From assembly GCA_002706985.1 (NCBI GenBank), contig PAKP01000077.1:1-64000 (forward strand): a stretch of DNA of 64,000 bases, read 5' to 3'. Under the pieces are notes generated by a model that saw only the letters and a list, made by a program, of their open reading frames with translations, did not search any database and had not been told where the DNA came from. Positions 17,051 to 24,487 of this stretch are shown one piece after another (positions within the stretch are counted from its first letter, which is position 1; the number at the start of each line of letters is the position of its first letter). Source of the stretch: Sneathiella sp. (GTDB lineage: Bacteria; Pseudomonadota; Alphaproteobacteria; Sneathiellales; Sneathiellaceae). The position numbers and the translations under genes were made by a program.

Positions 17051-17167
17051 GCCTTCTAAGGCAGGCTAAGTAAACCGATGGCGAAAACGCTGCGGGGCCA
17101 CAGGGACCTAAGTGAAGGGTTCGGCCAAAAAAGAATAAACGGGAGTCACGCCCGACGAAGAGCGGGC
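17051..17167 (+). promoter_or_regulatory. Structured 5' leader of ABC operon, possible attenuator or riboswitch of unknown class
   Basis: The stretch before the first transporter gene contains consecutive hairpins: GCCTT/AAGGC (17051-17062), GCG-AAAA-CGC (17081-17090), GGCC (17096-17099) with GGCC (17123-17126) enclosing GGACC/GGTTC, then two mutually exclusive stems. In those, CGGG 17140-17143 can pair with CCCG 17151-17154, or GCCCG 17150-17154 can pair with CGGGC 17163-17167, the latter followed by ATTTTAT. Competing stems are the usual form of an attenuator. The segment GTAAACCG through GCCACAGGGACCTAAG recalls cyclic-di-GMP-I aptamers but lacks their other conserved blocks, so no class is assigned. 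Confidence 0.4.
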
Positions 17168-17246
17168 ATTTTATGGAATAAAATTTGATGAGCCAGTTTC
17201 AAAGATTGCTTTGTAAGCAGCGATCGACGTCTCTGTGGCGGTTGCC

Positions 17247-18257
17247 ATGAGAAGCTTCGTCGAACGTCATACATTTTGGGCGATCGTCATCTTGCTGGCC
17301 GCTGTCCTCTTCCTCTGGATGATTTTTGCGGTCTGGCCAGAATGGCTAATTGATACGCTCGGCAGGAAGAAGACGTTTGTCAACACGCTACTGAATGGTG
17401 TTACGCTGGGCGGGCTCTACTTCCTTGTCGCCAGCGGATTTACGTTGATTTTCGGGTTGATGCGCAATGTCAATCTGGCACATGGGTCGATGTATCTGCT
17501 GGGCGCCTACATAGGCTATGAAGTTGCCGACCGGACAGGCAGCTGGTTTTTTGGTCTTGCCATAGCGTTCATCGCCGTGGCGATTAGCGGTATCCTGCTT
17601 CAGTATCTGGTTTTCCGCCGCATGGCGGGGGATGACCTCAGGCAGACCCTCGTTACCATCGGAATTTCAATCATCGCCGCGGATGCAATGCTGGCCATCT
17701 GGACCGGAACGACCTATCAGTTTTCCCCGCCGGATTGGTTGTTCGGGGCAGCAGATCTGCCGATTATTTCCGTGATCAGATCCTCCGGAGATGCTGTCTA
17801 TATCAAATATCCGATCTACCGGCTTGCCGTGTTGCTGGTTGCCGTTGCTGTCGGCGTGGCCCTCTGGGTTTTCCTCAACCGGACGCGCATCGGTATGATG
17901 ATACGTGCCGGCGTCAATGATCGGGACATGCTCGCGGCGTCCGGCGTCAATGTCCAGATGGTGTTCGTGCTGGTTTTCGCGATCGGCGCCGGTCTTGCCG
18001 GATTTGCCGGAGTTATTGGTGGGACAGCCCTTTCCGTGGCGCCCGGTGAAGATATTCGATATCTGCTGGCGTCTCTTGTCGTCGTTATCGTTGGTGGTCT
18101 CGGATCGATTACAGGGGCGGCCATTGGCGCCCTGATCATCGGCCTCGCAGAACAGTTCGGTCTTGCATATTTTCCGACATATGGTGTCGTTCTAACCTTC
18201 CTGATCATGGTTGTTGTGCTTGCGGTGCGGCCGCAGGGATTGATGGGAGGGCGATAG
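17247..18257 (+). CDS. Branched-chain amino acid-type ABC transporter permease, LivH-like
   Basis: A polytopic membrane protein of 336 residues from ATG 17247 (a GTG at 17235 is in frame; neither has a strong ribosome site). The N-terminal transmembrane segment is followed by LLNGVTLGGLYFLVASGFTLIFGLMRNVNLAHG, the typical opening of LivH permeases of the HAAT family, and the C-terminus has VVVIVGGLGSITGAAIGALIIG. It should form the importer channel with the LivM-like subunit. It is the first of about 12 tightly spaced genes. Substrate cannot be read from sequence; HAAT systems import amino acids, amides, urea and aromatic acids. Confidence 0.93.
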   Translation: MRSFVERHTFWAIVILLAAVLFLWMIFAVWPEWLIDTLGRKKTFVNTLLNGVTLGGLYFLVASGFTLIFGLMRNVNLAHGSMYLLGAYIGYEVADRTGSWFFGLAIAFIAVAISGILLQYLVFRRMAGDDLRQTLVTIGISIIAADAMLAIWTGTTYQFSPPDWLFGAADLPIISVIRSSGDAVYIKYPIYRLAVLLVAVAVGVALWVFLNRTRIGMMIRAGVNDRDMLAASGVNVQMVFVLVFAIGAGLAGFAGVIGGTALSVAPGEDIRYLLASLVVVIVGGLGSITGAAIGALIIGLAEQFGLAYFPTYGVVLTFLIMVVVLAVRPQGLMGGR

Positions 18258-18260
18258 AGA

Positions 18261-19331
18261 ATGAATTCTAGCCGTCTTTTCTCAGGTTCTTTCTCACTCC
18301 GTGAACTTCATCCGGCCACTATTGTGACGGTGGTTTTCCTGATCGCCTATCCAAGCTTTGCCTCAAACTTTTTCATCCTTCAGATCGGCGCCTACTCCCT
18401 CATACTTGGGACCATTGCCCTGTCTCTGATGATGCTCGCGGGGTACGGCGGGATGGTCAGCCTCGCGCAATTGACGGTTGCCGGGCTTGCGGCGTACCTG
18501 ATGGCGATCCTCGGTGACAACAGTATGGGCGTGATGGGCCTTGGCTGGCCCTGGTGGCTCACCGTCATCGTCTCGGTTTTGGGTGCGGCCCTTTTCAGCA
18601 CATTTATCGGCGCGGTCTCTGTTCGAACCGAGGGGATCTACACCATCATGATCACCCTCGCGGTTGCGGTCGCCTTTTTCTATTTCGTTCGGCAGAATTA
18701 TGTGCTGTTCAATGGGTTTACCGGTTTTGCCGGGGTTGAACCGCCGACGTTGTTCGGGGTTTATTGGCGTGATCCGGTTCCGTTTTATTACCTGACGCTG
18801 ACGGTGGCCGCAGGTTTCTTTTTTGCCGTCTACTATTGTGCCCGCTCGACATTCGGCCTTGGGCTACAGGCAATCAGGGACAATCCCCGCCGTATGCGTG
18901 CCCTCGGGTTCAATATAACGCTTCACCGGATTGTGGCCTATTTCTTTGCCGGGGTCATCGCCGGTTTTGCAGGTGTCCTGCTGGTCTGGTTTAATGGGCG
19001 TGTGTCGCCCGGCACGATTGGTGTGGACGTTGCCATTGATATCCTCGTCATTGCGGTTGTCGGGGGAATGCGGCATCCAATTGGACCTTTTATCGGGGCT
19101 ATCGCATTTGTTTTACTTGAAAATTTCGCCATCGATCTGATCGACAGAGAACGGTTCAATATGGTTATTGGCACCGCTTTTCTTCTTGTCGTTCTTTTCT
19201 CACCGGATGGCTTATTGGGACTTTGGAATCGTTTCCGAGACAGGTTTCGGTTCAGAGGAAACGCGTTGCTGGGAGCTGAACGCGTCAACAAGGATGATCC
19301 GGCCAGTACCGGATCGTTAGAGAAAAGCTGA
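18261..19331 (+). CDS. Branched-chain amino acid-type ABC transporter permease, LivM-like
   Basis: A 356-residue permease with about nine or ten membrane segments, starting at ATG 18261 just after GGGAGGG and 3 bases past the LivH-like stop. Characteristic LivM segments include YSLILGTIALSLMMLAGYGGMVSLAQ, FGLGLQAIRDNPRRMRALGFN (the coupling region that contacts the ATPase) and VVGGMRHPIGPFIGA. It pairs with the upstream permease to form the translocation pore. Close packing means one transcript with its neighbours. Confidence 0.94.
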   Translation: MNSSRLFSGSFSLRELHPATIVTVVFLIAYPSFASNFFILQIGAYSLILGTIALSLMMLAGYGGMVSLAQLTVAGLAAYLMAILGDNSMGVMGLGWPWWLTVIVSVLGAALFSTFIGAVSVRTEGIYTIMITLAVAVAFFYFVRQNYVLFNGFTGFAGVEPPTLFGVYWRDPVPFYYLTLTVAAGFFFAVYYCARSTFGLGLQAIRDNPRRMRALGFNITLHRIVAYFFAGVIAGFAGVLLVWFNGRVSPGTIGVDVAIDILVIAVVGGMRHPIGPFIGAIAFVLLENFAIDLIDRERFNMVIGTAFLLVVLFSPDGLLGLWNRFRDRFRFRGNALLGAERVNKDDPASTGSLEKS

Positions 19332-19353
19332 ATAACAGGAGGTAGTTACGGCT

Positions 19354-20601
19354 ATGGCAAAAATAAGACATTTAATGGCGGCAGCAATCGCGCTGTCATT
19401 TACCGGTACCGCAGTTGCATCTGCGGAAGATATCAAAATGGGGGCGCTGGCGACGCTTGAAGGCGCCTTCACCGTGCTTGGCGAAGATGGTATGCGCGGT
19501 GTTAAGCTGGCCCTTGAGGAATTTGACTATACAGCCGGCGGAAAGAAGATCAAGCTTATCACAGGGTCTTCCGATGCCTCGCCGGACAGTGCTGTCCGCG
19601 CTGTCCGCAAGCTGGTTGAACAGGATGGCGTCCAGATTGTTGTGGGCCCTTTGTCCGGATCGGAAGGGCTGGCCGTGAAGGATTATGCCAAGACCCAGCC
19701 GGATGTTACCTTCCTGAACGGCTCCTCCGCAGCACAGGACACAACATTGCGCAGCCCGGCGGAAAACTTCTTCCGCTTTAACACGGAAGGGGCGCAATGG
19801 ATGGCCGGTCTTGGCGAGTATGCGTATAATGAGAAAGGCTACCGCAGCGTCGCCGTCCTCGCGGAAGACTATTCGTTCCCCTACACACAGGTCTTCGGTT
19901 TCCTGGAGCCTTTCTGCCGTCTTGGCGGTAAATCGCCAATTGATGCCCGCTTCTGGGTGCCAATCGGAAACAAGGACTATTCCTCCGTTATCGCGGCATT
20001 ACCTGATGACGTGGATGCCATTTACGTGGCTCTCGGCGGTGCGGATGCGGTCAACTTCCTGACCCAGTATGAGCAATCCGGTGGTGATCTGCCCTTGATC
20101 GGCGGCTCCATCACGGTTGATCAGTCGGTGCTTGGTTCCAAAGGCAAGGCTCGGAGCTTCGTTGTCGGAACTCCGTCCGCGGGCCCGGTATCTGACACTT
20201 GGGATGATCCGCGCTGGAAAGAGTTTGTCGCGGCTTATAAAGCGGCATTCCCCGATGGTTTCCCGTCGCCGTCACTGTTCGCCCACGCCTATTACATCAA
20301 CACAAAGGCGGCTTTGTTGGCCCTTAATGAAGTCAATGGTGATCTTTCGGACGGTCAGAAGAAATATCGTGAAGCGCTTTCCAACCTCTCCTTTGAAACA
20401 CCGACCGGCATGGTCAGCGTGGATGAGCGGCGGAATGCAATCGCGGATATCTTCCTGACGGAAGTGATCGAGGGTCCGGATGGCAATCTGCTGAATAAAA
20501 CCATCAAGGTCATTCCGCAGGTAAACCAGACCCTGGGTGTTTCCTATGAGAAGTTCCTGGAATATGGGCAGGTTGGGCGTGAAAACCCATCCTGCAGCTA
20601 A
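19354..20601 (+). CDS. ABC transporter substrate-binding protein (HAAT family)
   Basis: A 415-residue periplasmic binding protein with a cleavable signal peptide (MAKIRHLMAAAIALSFTGTAVASA, cleavage likely before EDIKMG). The mature protein opens like other Leu/Ile/Val-binding proteins: IKMGALATLEGAFTVLGEDGMRGVKLALEEF, then KLITGSSDASPDSAVRAVRKLV and VVGPLSGSEGLAVKDYA. It delivers the ligand to the LivH/LivM-like pore. Start ATG 19354 lies after AGGAGGTAG. A cysteine pair (one in PFCRLGGK and one in the C-terminal NPSCS) could form a disulfide. The ligand is unknown. Confidence 0.93.
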   Translation: MAKIRHLMAAAIALSFTGTAVASAEDIKMGALATLEGAFTVLGEDGMRGVKLALEEFDYTAGGKKIKLITGSSDASPDSAVRAVRKLVEQDGVQIVVGPLSGSEGLAVKDYAKTQPDVTFLNGSSAAQDTTLRSPAENFFRFNTEGAQWMAGLGEYAYNEKGYRSVAVLAEDYSFPYTQVFGFLEPFCRLGGKSPIDARFWVPIGNKDYSSVIAALPDDVDAIYVALGGADAVNFLTQYEQSGGDLPLIGGSITVDQSVLGSKGKARSFVVGTPSAGPVSDTWDDPRWKEFVAAYKAAFPDGFPSPSLFAHAYYINTKAALLALNEVNGDLSDGQKKYREALSNLSFETPTGMVSVDERRNAIADIFLTEVIEGPDGNLLNKTIKVIPQVNQTLGVSYEKFLEYGQVGRENPSCS

Positions 20602-20616
20602 GGGAAACTAGCCTGA

Positions 20617-21408
20617 ATGCCCGGAACCGACGCACTTTCCCGTCTTCAGAATACCGGCCAGTATGCGCTGGAGCTGGAAGCTGTCAGCCGCCATTTTGGT
20701 GCGCTGGTCGCACTTGCGGATGTCAATATGTCCGTAAAGGCGGGGGAGAGGCGCGCGGTTCTGGGGTCGAACGGAGCCGGGAAAACCACCTTGTTTAATG
20801 CGATTACTGGTGATTTCCCGACGACAACCGGCCGCGTTCGGTTGTTTGGCGAGGATGTGACGGATCTGCCCACTCAGGAACGGATCCGTCGCGGCCTGCG
20901 CCGTACTTATCAGATTTCTTTACTGTTCAACGGCCTCAGTGTCCTGGACAATACATTTCTCGCCTGCCGTGGCGTGACACGCGGGCGTTTTTCATTGCGG
21001 CGCCCGAAGCGAGACGACAGCTCGATGGAGCTTGCTCAATCCCTGCTCGAAGCCGTGCATCTTGACGACGTCAAGGACAAGCTGGTTTCTGAGCTCAGCT
21101 ACGGGCAACAGCGTCAGCTTGAGATTGCACTGGCCCTTTCCGGAGCCCCCAGATTAATTCTGTTCGATGAGCCCGCCGCAGGGCTGTCGCCAACAGAGCG
21201 AACCTTGCTCGTGAACATTCTGCAAAGCCTGCCAACCCATATCGGATTTATCATTATCGAACATGATATGGACGTGGCACTGAGGGTTTCCGATCGGGTT
21301 ACGATGATGCATAACGGACGGATTTTCAAGGAAGGCACGCCGGAAGAGATTGAAAACGACGACGAGGTACAGGAGTTGTATCTCGGCCATGGAGGCGGTC
21401 ATGACTGA
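20617..21408 (+). CDS. ABC transporter ATP-binding protein, LivG-like
   Basis: A 263-residue ATPase. Walker A is GSNGAGKTT at about residues 50-58, the signature is LSYGQQRQ, Walker B is LILFDEP, and the switch histidine is in IIEHDMD. It has the LivG hallmark of a helical insertion around RTYQISLLFNGLSVLDN and ends YLGHGGGHD, a common LivG tail. It energises the importer with the fused ATPase encoded directly downstream; the two genes overlap by 8 bases, which suggests coupled translation. Confidence 0.94.
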   Translation: MPGTDALSRLQNTGQYALELEAVSRHFGALVALADVNMSVKAGERRAVLGSNGAGKTTLFNAITGDFPTTTGRVRLFGEDVTDLPTQERIRRGLRRTYQISLLFNGLSVLDNTFLACRGVTRGRFSLRRPKRDDSSMELAQSLLEAVHLDDVKDKLVSELSYGQQRQLEIALALSGAPRLILFDEPAAGLSPTERTLLVNILQSLPTHIGFIIIEHDMDVALRVSDRVTMMHNGRIFKEGTPEEIENDDEVQELYLGHGGGHD

Positions 21409-23653
21409 TCGAAATTCAAGGCGTCAGGCATCGTCGGCCATTCTGCAGGTAAAGGACCTGCATGTTTATTATGGACAATCACATGCCCTTCAGGGCGTAA
21501 ATCTGACGCTCGACCATGGGGTTCACGCTGTTGTTGGTCGCAACGGCATGGGAAAGACGACGCTCTGTAACGCCATAATGGGGTTACTGCCGGTACGGCG
21601 CGGTTCGGTCCGGTTTCGTGGCGATGACATCACTGGTGTACCGCCTTATAAAATTGCTGCGATGGGGATCGGATATACGCCGCAAGGGCGGCGTCTCTGG
21701 CCGTCACTTACGGTACATGAACATTTGAAGCTATGTGAAGGCGGCGGTTCCTGGACCATTGACCGCATCTATGAAACTTTCCCGCGGCTTTTTGAAAGGC
21801 GGCGGAATGGCGCGGGCCAGCTGTCGGGCGGTGAGCAGCAGATGCTGGCCATTTCCCGGGCCCTCTTGCAGGACCCCCAGTTACTGATCTTGGATGAACC
21901 AACGGAAGGATTGGCGCCTGTCATTGTTGATCAGGTTGAAAAGCTGCTGGCCGAACTTGCGTCAGAGGCGGATGTCTCGGTCCTGCTGATTGAGCAGAAT
22001 ATTTCGGTTGCGACGGCTATCTCCGAAGACGTGGCGATTATGTCGAACGGCCGCATAAGCCGTGTTATGCCGGCGCGCGAACTGGCGTCGGACCGGGCAT
22101 TGCAGGAACGATTGCTGGGCGTGGGCCGACATTCCCATGATGAAACCGAGATGGTTGCACCGGAGGAAACAACACCGCCGGTTGAAGAACCCACCGGGAA
22201 AGCGCCCGAACCTGAAGATACGCCTGATGCGGTAGTCGAACTCCCGGAGCCGGCGCGCAGGACAACCGCCTACAAAGCCCCGACACGCTGGTCACGAAAA
22301 AGCTGGGAAGAGAGAGTTGCGGAGCCAGAAGATCGCGCCAAACCGATGCGGCCGTTTGATACCGTGCCCGAGCCCCTCTTCAAGGAGCCGCGCGCGACCT
22401 TCGAGTCTCTGATGGGGGATGATGTTTATGTGGTTGGAACATTTGATACAAAAGGTGTCGAACTCAACTTTATTCGTGATCAGATCGTCAGCCATGGGCT
22501 AAGGGTAAGAACGGTTGATCTTTCGACAACGCAGAAGCCGTCTTCGGCTGACGTGCCGCCGCACATGGTCGCGGCATATCATCGCCGTGGTGCCAATGCG
22601 GTCTTTACAGGCGATCGCGGTGCCTCTGTCCGGGCGATGGGTGAGGCGTTTGAGAGCTGGATCCTAAGTCAACGAAATATCGGGGGCATCATTTCTGCCG
22701 GCGGGTCCGGCGGGACAGCGCTGGCGACACCGGCTATGCGTCAGCTGCCTGTAGGTATCCCAAAGATCATGATTTCCACCGTTGCGTCGGGGAACGTCGG
22801 GCAATATGTCGGCCCGACAGATATGATGATGATGTATTCGGTCACGGACGTGCAGGGCCTCAACAAGATTTCCCGTCGTGTCCTGGCAAATGGCGCCAGT
22901 GCGATTTCCGGGATGGTGAAGGATGCCCGGAAACACACAGCGCAAATTCTGGCAGGTGCCGACAAACCGGGGCTGGGGCTGACGATGTTCGGCGTTACGA
23001 CGCAGGCTGTCCAGCAACTGACTGCGGCGCTGGAAAATGATTATGAATGCATGGTTTTTCATGCAACCGGCACCGGCGGCAGATCGATGGAAAAGTTGGT
23101 AGATAGCGGTCTTTTGGAGGCAGCTATTGATCTTACCACGACAGAAATATGCGATATGATGATGGGCGGGACTTTTGCTGCAACGGAGGAACGCTTCGAT
23201 GCCTTCATCCGCACGCGCATTCCCTACGTCGGATCAGTGGGCGCGCTGGATATGGTCAATTTCGGGGCGCGGAATACGGTGCCGGATCGGTACAGCAACC
23301 GAACCTTCGTCGAGCATAATCCGCAAATCACGCTCATGCGGACAACTCCTGAAGAGAACGCCCGCATAGGTGAATGGATTGCCGAAAAACTGAACCGAAT
23401 GGCAGGTCCGGTCAGGTTCCTGATTCCTGAAGGCGGGGTTTCCGCGCTGGATGCGCCGGGACAACCATTCCATGATCCGGAAGCAGACAGAGCACTGTTT
23501 GAGGCCTTGAAATCCAAAGTAAAGGAAACGCCCCAGCGCCGTTTGATCACAACATCTCACCATATTAATGATCCGGGTTTCACCCAGGCGGTCGTCGACG
23601 CGCTGGAGGAAATTCATCCAACCGCAAGGAGCAAGCGTAATGCCGCGTATTGA
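21401..23653 (+). CDS. LivF-like ATPase fused to Tm-1-like UPF0261 domain
   Basis: A 750-residue fusion. Residues 1-240 are a complete LivF ATPase: Walker [10 protein letters not shown] at 46-54, signature LSGGEQQ at 141-147, Walker B LLILDEP. A proline/glutamate-rich linker (about 245-335) leads to a full UPF0261 domain from residue 341 ([50 protein letters not shown]), the nucleotide-binding N-terminal module of plant Tm-1. ATG 21401 follows GGAGG and overlaps the LivG-like stop. The frame is open throughout, so this is a genuine fusion. Tying a cytoplasmic domain to an importer ATPase suggests direct hand-off or sensing of the imported ligand. The UPF0261 function is unknown. Confidence 0.9.
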   Translation: MTDRNSRRQASSAILQVKDLHVYYGQSHALQGVNLTLDHGVHAVVGRNGMGKTTLCNAIMGLLPVRRGSVRFRGDDITGVPPYKIAAMGIGYTPQGRRLWPSLTVHEHLKLCEGGGSWTIDRIYETFPRLFERRRNGAGQLSGGEQQMLAISRALLQDPQLLILDEPTEGLAPVIVDQVEKLLAELASEADVSVLLIEQNISVATAISEDVAIMSNGRISRVMPARELASDRALQERLLGVGRHSHDETEMVAPEETTPPVEEPTGKAPEPEDTPDAVVELPEPARRTTAYKAPTRWSRKSWEERVAEPEDRAKPMRPFDTVPEPLFKEPRATFESLMGDDVYVVGTFDTKGVELNFIRDQIVSHGLRVRTVDLSTTQKPSSADVPPHMVAAYHRRGANAVFTGDRGASVRAMGEAFESWILSQRNIGGIISAGGSGGTALATPAMRQLPVGIPKIMISTVASGNVGQYVGPTDMMMMYSVTDVQGLNKISRRVLANGASAISGMVKDARKHTAQILAGADKPGLGLTMFGVTTQAVQQLTAALENDYECMVFHATGTGGRSMEKLVDSGLLEAAIDLTTTEICDMMMGGTFAATEERFDAFIRTRIPYVGSVGALDMVNFGARNTVPDRYSNRTFVEHNPQITLMRTTPEENARIGEWIAEKLNRMAGPVRFLIPEGGVSALDAPGQPFHDPEADRALFEALKSKVKETPQRRLITTSHHINDPGFTQAVVDALEEIHPTARSKRNAAY

Positions 23654-24473
23654 ACGAATGGAATTGGTTGAAAAGTTCCAGCAAATGAAACGGCAACGCA
23701 TCCCCATTGTCGGCGGGGGTGCAGGAACCGGCCTGTCCGCGAAATGCGAGGAAGCAGGAGGCATTGACCTCATCGTAATATACAATTCCGGCCGCTACCG
23801 TATGGCAGGACGGGGATCTCTGTCGGGCCTTCTCGCCTATGGCAATGCCAATGACATCGTTATGGAAATGGCGCAGGAGGTGTTGCCCGTTGTCAAGAAG
23901 ACACCGATTCTGGCAGGGGTAAACGGAACGGACCCGTTCTGCCAGTTTGATAACTATCTCGATCAAGTGAAGGCCATCGGGTTTTCCGGCATCCAGAATT
24001 TTCCGACGGTCGGACTGATTGACGGAACTTTCCGTGCAAATCTGGAAGAAACAGGAATGTCTTATTCCCAGGAGGTGGATTTGATCCGCCTCGCCCGGGA
24101 GAAGGATATGTTCACGACGCCGTATGTGTTCTGTGAAGCGGATGCAAGGGCCATGGCTGAGGCGGGCGCCGATATTATCGTGTGCCATCTTGGACTGACA
24201 ACAGGTGGTTCGATCGGAGCGGATACCGCCCTTAAGCTGGAGGACTGCCCGGCCCTTGTGGATAGTTGGGCCGCGGCGGCGCTTGATGTAAATCCGGAGG
24301 TAATCGTACTGGTCCATGGCGGCCCGGTATCGATGCCGGAAGATGCGCAATATGTTCTCGATAACACAAAGACATGCCACGGTTTCTACGGCGCATCCTC
24401 GATGGAACGGCTGCCGACGGAAGTCGCACTGACAAAACAGACAGAAGCTTTCAAAGCTTTGAGTTTAGGGTAA
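23640..24473 (+). CDS. TIM-barrel protein, phosphoenolpyruvate-hydrolase-like family (COG5564 type)
   Basis: A 277-residue TIM-barrel protein. Visible family motifs are [65 protein letters not shown], and near the end [18 protein letters not shown] with [15 protein letters not shown] 23640 has AAGGAG upstream and overlaps the preceding gene by 14 bases. In plant and fungal Tm-1 proteins this barrel is the C-terminal half of the polypeptide whose N-terminal half is UPF0261, so this and the preceding gene together are a split Tm-1. Database names (hydrolase, dioxygenase) rest on weak evidence; the reaction is unknown. Confidence 0.9.
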   Translation: MPRIERMELVEKFQQMKRQRIPIVGGGAGTGLSAKCEEAGGIDLIVIYNSGRYRMAGRGSLSGLLAYGNANDIVMEMAQEVLPVVKKTPILAGVNGTDPFCQFDNYLDQVKAIGFSGIQNFPTVGLIDGTFRANLEETGMSYSQEVDLIRLAREKDMFTTPYVFCEADARAMAEAGADIIVCHLGLTTGGSIGADTALKLEDCPALVDSWAAAALDVNPEVIVLVHGGPVSMPEDAQYVLDNTKTCHGFYGASSMERLPTEVALTKQTEAFKALSLG

Positions 24474-24487
24474 GGGAGGTTGAACGA

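Larger units (their letters stand above)
16695..17246. other. 552-base intergenic region between GntR gene and ABC transporter operon
   Basis: No gene is seen here. It holds, from left to right, the GntR-type palindrome (16738-16763), an AT-rich stretch, a perfect tandem repeat of AAAATTACCC (16998-17007 and 17008-17017), and a hairpin-rich leader (17051-17167). I looked for a sigma-54 promoter (GG and GC at -24/-12) and found none convincing. Confidence 0.7.

Noticed and set aside
17051..17167. Assignment of the leader to the cyclic-di-GMP-I riboswitch class
   Set aside because: The GACGCAAA-type block and the closing 3' strand of that aptamer are missing, so only a resemblance is recorded.
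21401..23653. The LivF-UPF0261 fusion as a frameshift artefact
   Set aside because: The frame is open through a proline/glutamate-rich linker with normal codon use, both domains are complete, and upstream and downstream genes overlap it normally.
23580..24380. Long minus-strand frame of 266 codons opposite the TIM-barrel gene
   Set aside because: Mirror of a well-conserved coding sequence; His/Cys-rich composition typical of antisense reading.
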